Shown: positions 16,348 to 23,468 of the stretch, piece after piece
Layout of the letters: every line of letters begins with the position of its first letter
How positions within the stretch are numbered: the stretch's first letter is position 1
Assembly (NCBI GenBank): GCA_039928615.1
Contig: JBDSSS010000018.1
Span: 1-50,399, forward strand
DNA length: 50,399 bases
Origin: JBDSSS01 sp039928615
GTDB taxonomy: Bacteria > Actinomycetota > Actinomycetes > Actinomycetales > Dermatophilaceae
Direction: 5' to 3'
Notes under the pieces: generated by a model
Seen by the model: only the letters and a program-made list of their open reading frames with translations
Database searches by the model: none
Told to the model about the DNA's origin: nothing
Program-made: the position numbers and the translations under genes

Positions 16348-17991
16348 GTGCCAGACCCAGATGCCATCGTCATCGGTAGCGGACCCAACGGGCTCGTCGC
16401 GGCGAACCTGCTCGCCGACGCCGGCTGGGACGTGCTCGTCCTCGAGGCGCAGCCCCGGATCGGCGGCGCGGTGGCCAGTGACTCGGCCGTGCGCGAGGGT
16501 TTCGTCCATGACACGTTCAGCTCGTTCTACCCGCTGGCCGCAGCGTCGCCGACGATCCAGGGCCTGGGACTGGAGCAGCACGGGCTCGAATGGGTCCACG
16601 CCCCGTCCGTCGTGGGGCACGCGCTGGGCGAGGGCCGGTGGGCGGTGTTGCACCGCGACCCCGATGACACCGCCGCGGGCCTCGACGAGCTCTGCCCCGG
16701 TGACGGCGACGCCTGGCTCGAGCTCTACCGGATGTGGTGCCGCATCTCCGAGCCGCTGATCGGCTCGCTGCTGACCCCGTTCCCCCCGGTGCGGCACGGC
16801 ACGCCGCTCGCGGCCAGGGTGGTCCGCGCGGGCGGCCTCGACCTCGTCCGTCGGATGCTCCTGCCGTCGCGGGCCCTCGGCGAGGAGCTCTTCCACGGGA
16901 CCGGTCCGCAGCTGCTGTTGTCGGGCAACGCCGCCCACGCGGACATCCCGGTCGACTCCCCGGGGTCGGGCCTGATGGGCATGCTCCTCATCATGCTGGG
17001 CCAGCAGCACGGCTTCCCCGTGCCGAAGGGAGGGGCGGGTCAGCTCGCTGCCGCCATGGGGTCGCGCCTCGAGGCGGCCGGAGGCCGGATCCGCACCTCC
17101 TGCCGGGTTGCCGAGGTGGTCATCGACGGCGACCGTGCCGTGGGGGTCCGCACCGCCGATGGTGACGAGATCCGGTGCAGCCGGGCCGTCGTCGCCGACG
17201 TCGCCGCGACCGCGCTCTACGGGCAGCTCGTGCCCTGGTCAAAGCTGCCCGCCGCCGTGAGGTCGCGGATGGCCCGTTTCGAGTGGGACCCGGGCACGGT
17301 CAAGGTGGACTGGGCCCTGTCCGGTCCCGTGCCGTGGACCGGGGCACCGGACCGGAGCCCCGGCACGGTGCACCTCACCCCGTCCGTCGAGGCCCTCGCC
17401 TTCGCCGGCGCCGACACGGCCGCCGGCACCATCCCGGACCGTGGCCTCGTCCTCGTCGGCCAGATGGCGACCACCGACCCGTGCCGCGCGCCCGAGGGCG
17501 CCGAGTCGTTGTGGGCCTACACCCACGTTCCCCGGACCATCAGACGCGACTCGATGTTCGGTGGGGCCGGTGGCCCCATCCAGCCCGGTGCGTGGACCCG
17601 GGAGGCCGCCGACCGGATGGCCGACCGTGTGCAGGCGCGGGTCGAGGAGCAGGCTCCCGGATTCGGTGACCGCGTCCTCGACCGCCGGGTCCTCGGCCCG
17701 AGCGACCTGCACGGCCTCGACGAGAACCTCGTGGGCGGCTCGCTCAACGGGGGCACGGCTGCCCTGCAGCAGCAGCTCGTCTTCCGACCGGTTCCCGGCC
17801 TGGGACGCGCCGAGACGCCGGTCAAGGGCCTCTACCTCGGATCGGCCGCGGCGCACCCCGGCGGGGGAGTGCACGGGGCGTGCGGGTCCAACGCCGCCCG
17901 GGCCGCGATCGCGCACGACCGCACCCGCCGGTGGACGGCTCGGGTGCTGCCCGGCCGGGGCCGCCCTGCCGGCGACCCGGTGGAGGCCTGA
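16348..17991 (+). CDS. CrtI-like NAD(P)/FAD-dependent oxidoreductase
   Basis: A 547-residue flavoprotein of the phytoene-desaturase-like family. The dinucleotide fold is at the N-terminus (AIVIGSGPNGLVAANLLADAG, then LEAQPRIGGA), with YPLAAASP, HADIPVDSP and FPVPKGGAGQLAAAM in the body. Near the end, LYLGSAAAHPGGGVHGACG is the C-terminal FAD-binding motif. GTG 16348 was chosen because the fold starts there; CGAGGAA lies about 6 nt upstream. Most likely co-transcribed with the SDR-SRPBCC gene. No carotenoid genes are nearby, so carotenoid desaturation is not supported; the substrate is unknown. Confidence 0.9.
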   Translation: MPDPDAIVIGSGPNGLVAANLLADAGWDVLVLEAQPRIGGAVASDSAVREGFVHDTFSSFYPLAAASPTIQGLGLEQHGLEWVHAPSVVGHALGEGRWAVLHRDPDDTAAGLDELCPGDGDAWLELYRMWCRISEPLIGSLLTPFPPVRHGTPLAARVVRAGGLDLVRRMLLPSRALGEELFHGTGPQLLLSGNAAHADIPVDSPGSGLMGMLLIMLGQQHGFPVPKGGAGQLAAAMGSRLEAAGGRIRTSCRVAEVVIDGDRAVGVRTADGDEIRCSRAVVADVAATALYGQLVPWSKLPAAVRSRMARFEWDPGTVKVDWALSGPVPWTGAPDRSPGTVHLTPSVEALAFAGADTAAGTIPDRGLVLVGQMATTDPCRAPEGAESLWAYTHVPRTIRRDSMFGGAGGPIQPGAWTREAADRMADRVQARVEEQAPGFGDRVLDRRVLGPSDLHGLDENLVGGSLNGGTAALQQQLVFRPVPGLGRAETPVKGLYLGSAAAHPGGGVHGACGSNAARAAIAHDRTRRWTARVLPGRGRPAGDPVEA

Positions 17992-18126
17992 CCCTCAGGC
18001 CCGGGCCGCCCTGCATCGAACTCACAGGCTGCTCCCCGGCTGCTCCCCGGCCGTTCACACGACGCGCTCCTACCGTGCGAGGACCGAGGGCGCGCCGCGT
18101 CGTCGACAGCAGCCCAGGAGGACGTC

Positions 18127-18459
18127 GTGGCCGATCTCGGATGGCCGGAGCTCAGCATCATCGTCATCGCCTTCGTCCTGATGTTCGGGTGGAAGAAGAT
18201 GCCCGACATGGCCCGCAGCCTCGGCCGCTCGGCCCGGATCTTCAAGTCCGAGGTTGACGAGATGCGCCACGACGGGCCTGCCGGGCCGCTTGCCACACCG
18301 GCGGCACCCACCGAGGCCGGCGCCCCGACGGTGCCGGCCGCTGCCGGTGCGCCGCGGTCCTGGGCCGAGGCGGAGGCCCGCGCCACCGCCGCGGAAGCCG
18401 AGGCGGCGCGGCTGCGTGCCGCCCTCGGCTCCGGAGCCGGGCAAACCGACGCCGCGTAG
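18127..18459 (+). CDS. tatA: TatA/E-like twin-arginine translocase subunit
   Basis: A 110-residue protein with a single N-terminal membrane helix (LSIIVIAFVLMFGWKKMPD), the FGxKKxP hinge motif and the amphipathic helix MARSLGRSARIFKSEVDEM typical of TatA. The C-terminal half is Ala/Pro/Glu rich and low complexity. AGGAGG lies 5 nt before GTG 18127. TatA forms the pore-like assembly that exports folded proteins together with TatC. No tatC or tatB is in the window, so this could be an extra paralogue or the only TatA encoded apart from tatC. Confidence 0.9.
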   Translation: MADLGWPELSIIVIAFVLMFGWKKMPDMARSLGRSARIFKSEVDEMRHDGPAGPLATPAAPTEAGAPTVPAAAGAPRSWAEAEARATAAEAEAARLRAALGSGAGQTDAA

Positions 18460-18503
18460 TCACGACGTAGACACCGAGTCCTCACCGCGCCGTCGCGGGC
18501 GCC

Positions 18504-19331
18504 TCACCCGATGTCCATCCGCTCGACGAGGATGACCACCAGGGCCGTCAGCGCGGCTCCCACGGCACTCAGGACGAGGTATGCCGCCGGGCTCGGTCCG
18601 CTGGTGAGCTGACCGTCGCCGACCGCCCAGTGGAAGAGCGAGAACGGCTGGAGCGTGCGCGCCCAGCCGACCACCGGGGCCAGGGAGCTGACGAGGTAGG
18701 ACGCGGCGGCCCACGCCGAGGTGAGCCCGACGGCAAGCCCACGGCCGGATCCGGTCGCCCCGACGACCATCGCGAGCAGCCCGAGGTCGACGCCGAGCAG
18801 GACGACCGTCGCGGTCGTGCCGACGAGCGCGGCCGTGCCGACCTCGAGGTCGTAGGCGCGCCCGGCGAAGGCACACGCCAGCGTCACGAGCGGGAGGGGC
18901 AGCGCGAGCACGACGAGGGCGACGACCTTCTCGAGCACGATCCGGCGCCGTTGCAGGGGAAGGGTCGCGACGAGGCCGAGCGTCCCGTCGGCGGACTGCC
19001 CGGCGATCGCGGACCCTCCGTAAGCGACCGTCACGAGCAGGACGAGGAGGGGCAGGAAGTTCGCGTAGAGGTTGCCGTTCAACCATCCTGTCGGTGAGGT
19101 CAGCGACCCGCTCACCCCGAAGAGCGCCAGCAGCTCCGGGTTGTCCGCGGCGAGCGACTCGAGCGAGGTGTCGGCGCTGACCGTGGGGTACATGGCGACG
19201 ATGAGGTAGGCGTAGAGCGCCATGCCCGCGGCATACCAGAGCACGGATCGGCGGCGCAGCCGCAGGTCGAGGGCCGCGATCTCAAGGCACACGGTCAACC
19301 CCACCCGGGCCATCGGTCTGGTCGGTGTCAT
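18504..19331 (-). CDS. ABC transporter permease
   Basis: A membrane protein of about 275 residues with six predicted segments: around WYAAGMALYAYLIVAMY, FLPLLVLLVTVAYGGSAIAG, VVALVVLALPLPLVTLACAF, VVLLGVDLGLLAMVVGAT, SAWAAASYLVSSLAP and the last one at the C-terminus. SADGTLGLVATLPLQRRRIVLEK is the cytoplasmic coupling region of ABC-2 exporters. The start is uncertain: TTG 19361, ATG 19331 and ATG 19313 are all in frame and none has a strong RBS; all overlap the end of the ATPase gene, implying coupled translation. It is the membrane half of the exporter encoded with the next gene. Confidence 0.87.
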   Translation of the reverse strand: MTPTRPMARVGLTVCLEIAALDLRLRRRSVLWYAAGMALYAYLIVAMYPTVSADTSLESLAADNPELLALFGVSGSLTSPTGWLNGNLYANFLPLLVLLVTVAYGGSAIAGQSADGTLGLVATLPLQRRRIVLEKVVALVVLALPLPLVTLACAFAGRAYDLEVGTAALVGTTATVVLLGVDLGLLAMVVGATGSGRGLAVGLTSAWAAASYLVSSLAPVVGWARTLQPFSLFHWAVGDGQLTSGPSPAAYLVLSAVGAALTALVVILVERMDIG

Positions 19332-20256
19332 CGGTGTGCCGGGTGTGGTGGCCGTCGTCAACAGGGCGGTAGTAGCCGAGGAAGAGCTCGTCGAGGTCGG
19401 CCGGCCGAGCGCGCAGGTCGACGGGGTCGAGCTCGGCCACCGCGCGCAGCACCGGCCCGACGGGGCCGGTCAGGGTCAGGCGCAGCCGGCGCGGTCCGTC
19501 TCGCTCGACCGTGAGGTCGGTGAGTGAGCGCAGGGGTGCGAGGTCATCGCCGGAGAGGTCGTGCGCGGTGGTCACCTCCATCGTGCGGGGCGCGTGCGAC
19601 CGCAGGCCCTCGACCGTGTCCGTCACGACGATCCGGCCCTCGCGGATGATGGCGAGGCGGTCCACGACGCGCTGGACCTCGTCGAGGTCGTGCGACGAGA
19701 GGAAGACGGTGCGGCCGTCGGCCGTCGTCTCCTCGAGGAGCAGACCGAACTCGTTCTGCAGCAAGGGATCCAGCCCGGAGGTGGGTTCGTCGAGCACAAG
19801 CAGCTCGGGCCGGTGCATGAAGGCCAGGACGATCCCGATCTTCTGCCGGTTGCCCTTGGACAAGGTCTGGGTGGGGCGGTCGAGGTCGACCCCGAGGCGT
19901 TCGACGAGCTCGTCCCGGTAGGAAGTGTCACCCAGACCACGGACGCGTGCGAAGCGGTCGGCCAGCTGGCGGCCGGTCTGCCTCGGCACCAGCACGAGGT
20001 CGCCGGGAAGGTAGCCGGTCCGCGCCCCCAGGGCCACGCGGTCACGGGTCGGGTCCAGACCCAGCACGCGGGCCCGGCCCGAGTCCGGCGCGTGCAGTCC
20101 CATCAGGACCCGGATCGCCGTCGTCTTGCCCGCGCCGTTGGGGCCGAGGAAACCGAAGACCTCACCCCGCCGGACCGCGAGGTCCAGCCCGAGGATGCCG
20201 CGGTGGGCCCCGAAGCCCTTCGTCAGGGCCGTGGTCTCGATCGCACTCGTGGACAC
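19282..20256 (-). CDS. ABC transporter ATP-binding protein
   Basis: A 324-residue ATPase with Walker A GPNGAGKTT, signature LSKGNRQKIGIV, Walker B LLVLDEPTSGLD and FLSSHDLDEVQ. The signature motif SKGNRQK is typical of ABC-2 antibiotic-export ATPases. A C-terminal regulatory domain (about 220-310) follows, with an acidic/His-rich tail. GAGGAGG lies 10 nt before the GTG start. It overlaps the permease by at least 50 bp. Substrate unknown. Confidence 0.93.
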   Translation of the reverse strand: MSTSAIETTALTKGFGAHRGILGLDLAVRRGEVFGFLGPNGAGKTTAIRVLMGLHAPDSGRARVLGLDPTRDRVALGARTGYLPGDLVLVPRQTGRQLADRFARVRGLGDTSYRDELVERLGVDLDRPTQTLSKGNRQKIGIVLAFMHRPELLVLDEPTSGLDPLLQNEFGLLLEETTADGRTVFLSSHDLDEVQRVVDRLAIIREGRIVVTDTVEGLRSHAPRTMEVTTAHDLSGDDLAPLRSLTDLTVERDGPRRLRLTLTGPVGPVLRAVAELDPVDLRARPADLDELFLGYYRPVDDGHHTRHTDDTDQTDGPGGVDRVP

Positions 20257-20313
20257 GGTGCTCAGTCCTCCTCGCGACGGTGCCTCCCAGTATGGGCGCG
20301 CCGGCCGCGCGGC

Positions 20314-20643
20314 TCAGGACGAGGTGACGGCCATCTCGCCGAGCTCGGACCACGCGGTGCCGGGGACGGTGGCGTTGACGATCTCCGGCGTGCGCACGAG
20401 GTGGGCGGGCAGCGTCTGGGTCGCCGTCCGGAAATGGTCGCTCTGGACGTGCGCGGCGCCCGCCTCGTCGTCACGGAACGCCTCGATGAGCACGTACTCG
20501 TCGGGGTCCTCGACGCTGCGGGACCAGGCGAACCAGAGGCAGCCGTCCTCGCCGCGGGTGGCCTCGGTGAACTCACGGGAGATCTCCGGCCACGCGTCGG
20601 CGTCCTCGGGCTTGATCTGGAACTTGGCGGTGATGAAGATCAT
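20314..20643 (-). CDS. Putative quinol monooxygenase (ABM domain)
   Basis: A 109-residue protein of the antibiotic-biosynthesis-monooxygenase (dimeric alpha-beta barrel) fold, as in YgiN. ITAKFQIKPEDADAWPEISREFTEATRGEDGCLWFAWSR is the conserved opening, followed by VLIEAFRDDEAGAAHVQSDHF. GAGGAGAG precedes the ATG. It may be upstream of the ABC exporter in one transcript, with 57 bp between genes. Members act on quinones or aromatic rings without metals; the substrate here is not known. Confidence 0.88.
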   Translation of the reverse strand: MIFITAKFQIKPEDADAWPEISREFTEATRGEDGCLWFAWSRSVEDPDEYVLIEAFRDDEAGAAHVQSDHFRTATQTLPAHLVRTPEIVNATVPGTAWSELGEMAVTSS

Positions 20644-20736
20644 CGGTCTCTCCTCGAGTCGGCGGCGTCTGTGGCGTCGGTGGGGTGGGTGTGCCCGGCG
20701 GCCACTGCCACCGGCCCACCGATCCTGCCACTGCCC

Positions 20737-21168
20737 TCAGACCTGCATCGACCGCAGCAGCAGACTCGTCTCGCTGTTGACGACACCGTCGATCGAGCGG
20801 ATCCGGCCCATCACCCGGTCGAAGTCCTCGAGAGAGGCGGTCCGCAGCTCGGCGACGAGGTCCCACGCACCGTTCGTGCTGTGCAGGGCGTGCACCTCCG
20901 GCAGGCCGCGCAGCGCGGTGATGGCCTGCTGGGTGGAGCGGCCCTGGACCTCGATGAGGGAGATCGCGCGGACGGTGTCGGGGTCCCGGTCGGCCCGGAC
21001 CCGCACCGAGAAACCGAGGATGGTGCCGGTGTCGAGCAGTCGCCGCAACCGGCTGTTGACCGTCGCCCGGGTCACCCCGAGCCGCCGGGCCAGGGTGCTG
21101 ACCGGCTCGCGACCGTCCGCCCGCAGGGCGGAGATGAGGCGCCGGTCGAGGTCGTCGAGGTCGTCCAT
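20737..21168 (-). CDS. Lrp/AsnC-family transcriptional regulator
   Basis: A 143-residue regulator. The N-terminal HTH is LDDLDRRLISALRADGREPVSTLARRLGVTRATVNSRLRRL; the C-terminal RAM domain (about 65-140) binds amino-acid effectors. ATG 21168 was preferred over ATG 21186 because the family starts with MDDLDDLD and CACACT lies 6 nt upstream. It is divergent from ocd-ctlX and most likely controls them, with ornithine, citrulline or arginine as candidate effectors (inference). An inverted repeat CACAAT/ATTGTG lies between the genes. Confidence 0.93.
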   Translation of the reverse strand: MDDLDDLDRRLISALRADGREPVSTLARRLGVTRATVNSRLRRLLDTGTILGFSVRVRADRDPDTVRAISLIEVQGRSTQQAITALRGLPEVHALHSTNGAWDLVAELRTASLEDFDRVMGRIRSIDGVVNSETSLLLRSMQV

Positions 21169-21214
21169 GAGCAAAGTGTGCGGCATACCTGGTCAGACTG
21201 TCCACGGGAGTGCA

Positions 21215-21240
21215 CACAATCGATCCGTTTGGTCATTGTG
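21215..21240. promoter_or_regulatory. Candidate AsnC operator
   Basis: CACAAT (21215-21220) and ATTGTG (21235-21240) form an inverted repeat with a 14-bp centre. It overlaps the -35 of the ocd promoter, so the divergent AsnC-type regulator is the likely binder. Confidence 0.45.
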
Positions 21241-21265
21241 AGTTCAGAGTGGGCGGTCCTACCGT
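21236..21265 (+). promoter_or_regulatory. Candidate promoter of ocd-ctlX
   Basis: TTGTGA (21236-21241) and TACCGT (21260-21265) are spaced 18 bp, giving a start near 21272; the RBS GGAAGGAGG follows at 21286-21294. Confidence 0.4.
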
Positions 21266-21299
21266 TGCCCTACACCCCCCCTTCTGGAAGGAGGCGCTC

Positions 21300-22349
21300 A
21301 TGGTGCGCTTCGTCGATGTCCGTCACATCACCGCCTGGGCCGCGGAGAGCGACCTCGAGCAGGTCCTCACCGAGCTCGTCTCCTACGAGGAGGCCGACTT
21401 CCGTCGCTGGGAGAGCTTCGAGCTCACCCCGCGGATCGCCAGCCACTCCCGGGACGGAGTGATCGAGCTGATGCCGACGTGCGACGGGGAGAGCTACGCC
21501 TTCAAGTACGTCAACGGGCACCCGGCCAACCCGGCCCGCGGCTTCCAGACCGTCACCGCCTTCGGTGTCCTCGCCGACGTGCACAACGGCTACCCCACCT
21601 TCGTCTCCGAGATGACCGTGCTCACCGCGCTGCGCACGGCGGCCGCCTCCGCCATGGCGGCGCGCGCCCTCGCCCGGCCCGACTCGGCGACGATGGCGCT
21701 CATCGGCACCGGGAGCCAGTCGGAGTTCCAGGCCCTCGCCTTCCGCGCCGTGCTCGGCATCGAGCGGCTGCGCATCTGGGACACGGATCCGGCCGCGGTG
21801 GCGAAGTTCGTCGCCAACGTCGAGCCGCTCGGCTTCGACGTCGTCGTCGCCTCCAGCGCTGCCGAGGCCACCCGGGGCGCCGATGTCATCACCACCTGCA
21901 CGGCCGACAAGGCCGACGCGATCGTGCTCACCGACGACATGGTCGCCGCGGGCGTCCACGTCAACGCCATCGGCGGGGACTGCCCCGGCAAGACCGAGCT
22001 CGACCCGGCGATCCTGCGCCGCGCCGCCGTGTTCGTCGAGCTGACCGAGCAGACCCGCGTCGAGGGCGAGATCCAGCGCCTCGAGCCCGACTTCCCGGTC
22101 ACCGAGCTGTGGCAGGTCCTCACCGGCGCCGCCGCCGGTCGGACGAGTGCCGACCAGATCACCGTCTTCGACTCGGTCGGCTTCGCCATCGAGGACTTCT
22201 CCGCCCTGCGCTACCTGCGCGACGCGGTCGAGGGCACCGGGCACTACGACGAGATCGACCTCATCGCCGACCCGGCTGACCCCAAGGACCTCTTCTCGCT
22301 CGTCCGCGCGGCGGCCTCGGTGGCCGCTCCTGTCGCCGTCAGCGCCTGA
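21300..22349 (+). CDS. ocd: Ornithine cyclodeaminase
   Basis: A 349-residue enzyme of the ornithine cyclodeaminase/mu-crystallin family that converts ornithine to proline and ammonia with bound NAD. The substrate region has FELTPRIASHS and ELMPTCDGESYAFKYVNGHP; the NAD motif is IGTGSQSEFQALAF; the catalytic Asp lies in NAIGGDCPGKTELD, matching the Pseudomonas enzyme. GGAAGGAGG is 5 nt before ATG 21300. It is followed after 2 bp by ctlX, which would supply ornithine from citrulline. The AsnC regulator is divergent. Confidence 0.93.
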   Translation: MVRFVDVRHITAWAAESDLEQVLTELVSYEEADFRRWESFELTPRIASHSRDGVIELMPTCDGESYAFKYVNGHPANPARGFQTVTAFGVLADVHNGYPTFVSEMTVLTALRTAAASAMAARALARPDSATMALIGTGSQSEFQALAFRAVLGIERLRIWDTDPAAVAKFVANVEPLGFDVVVASSAAEATRGADVITTCTADKADAIVLTDDMVAAGVHVNAIGGDCPGKTELDPAILRRAAVFVELTEQTRVEGEIQRLEPDFPVTELWQVLTGAAAGRTSADQITVFDSVGFAIEDFSALRYLRDAVEGTGHYDEIDLIADPADPKDLFSLVRAAASVAAPVAVSA

Positions 22350-22351
22350 CG

Positions 22352-23389
22352 GTGAGCGTGCAGGCGCCGGGGGCGGTCGTCCTCGTCCGTCCCCGGCACT
22401 TCACGCCCAACCCGGCCACAGCCGCCGACAACACCTTCCAGTCCGACGACGTCGACCGGTCTGCGGCCGACGTCGCGCAGTCGGCCTACGACGAGGTGAC
22501 GCGGGCGGCGGCCGCGCTCAGCGAGGCGGGTGTCACCGTGCACCTGTTCGACGACGAGGACCCCACCCGCTGCGACAGCGTGTTCCCCAACAACTGGTTC
22601 TCCACCCACGCTGGTGGTCGGGTCGCGGTCTACCCGATGTACTCGCCCAGCCGGCGCACCGAGCGGCGGACCGACATCATCGAGACCCTCAAGGCGCGCT
22701 ACCGGGTCCAGGAGGTCGTCGACTACTCGGGCCTCGAGCACGACGGCGCGTTCCTCGAGGGGACCGGCGCGATGGTCCTCGACCACGTCACGAGGGTGGC
22801 GTATGCCGCTCGCTCCCACCGCGCGAACCCCATCGTCCTCGAGCGCTTCTGCAGCCAGTTCGGCTACGAGCCGATGGTCTTCGACGCCACCGACGAGTCC
22901 GGGGTGCCGATCTACCACACGAACGTGCTGATGGGGATCGCCACCCGCTTCGCACTCGTCGGGCTCGACCTGATCCGGGACGAGACCCGCCGTGAGGAGA
23001 TCGCCGAGTCCCTGGCCGCCCCCGGGCGGGTCGTCATCCACCTCAGCGAGTCGCAGGTGCGCGACTTCGCCGGCAACGCGATCGAGCTGTCCACGCCCGA
23101 GGGACGGGTCCTCGCGCTGTCGTCCCGGGCCGCGTCGAGCCTGACGGCCGACCAGCGGGCCACGATCGAGCGGTCGTGCCGGATGCTCGTGCTCGACGTG
23201 CCGACGATCGAGCTCGCGGGCGGTTCGGTCCGCTGCATGCTCGCCGGTGTCCACCTCACGTCGAGGCCGCGGGCGCGCGCGGTCTCCGTGCTCGTCCCGG
23301 CGACGGGCGCACCCCTCAGCGGGGTCGTCGGGAGCACGGGGCCGGTCCCGGCGGCCGGGTCGGCCCACTCGCGGGCGGTCGCGGTCTGA
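22352..23389 (+). CDS. ctlX: CtlX-type citrulline hydrolase (amidinotransferase/DDAH fold)
   Basis: A 345-residue pentein-fold hydrolase. It shows VRPRHFTPNPATAADNTFQ, VFPNNWFSTH, the catalytic region EGTGAMVLDH, YHTNVLMGIATRFAL, GNAIEL, and the nucleophilic Cys in GGSVRCMLAGVHL. These motifs match the CtlX group of arginine-deiminase-related enzymes, which hydrolyse citrulline to ornithine. GTG starts 2 bp after the ocd stop, so both are one operon. Together they would convert citrulline to ornithine to proline. A dimethylarginine hydrolase role is the alternative. Confidence 0.85.
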   Translation: MSVQAPGAVVLVRPRHFTPNPATAADNTFQSDDVDRSAADVAQSAYDEVTRAAAALSEAGVTVHLFDDEDPTRCDSVFPNNWFSTHAGGRVAVYPMYSPSRRTERRTDIIETLKARYRVQEVVDYSGLEHDGAFLEGTGAMVLDHVTRVAYAARSHRANPIVLERFCSQFGYEPMVFDATDESGVPIYHTNVLMGIATRFALVGLDLIRDETRREEIAESLAAPGRVVIHLSESQVRDFAGNAIELSTPEGRVLALSSRAASSLTADQRATIERSCRMLVLDVPTIELAGGSVRCMLAGVHLTSRPRARAVSVLVPATGAPLSGVVGSTGPVPAAGSAHSRAVAV

Positions 23390-23468
23390 CCTCGTCGGTG
23401 GTCGGGGAGAGCCGGTGACGGCCTGTGGATGAAACCCGCGCGCGACCGGCTCGCCTCGACACCATGAG

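Noticed and set aside
14704..17010. A 768-residue open frame opposite the SDR-SRPBCC and FAD genes
   Set aside because: High GC leaves few stops in other frames; the translation is Arg/Gly/Ala/Pro rich with no family resemblance.
16348..17991. Carotenoid desaturase
   Set aside because: No crtB, crtE or other carotenoid genes are close; only the fold is supported.
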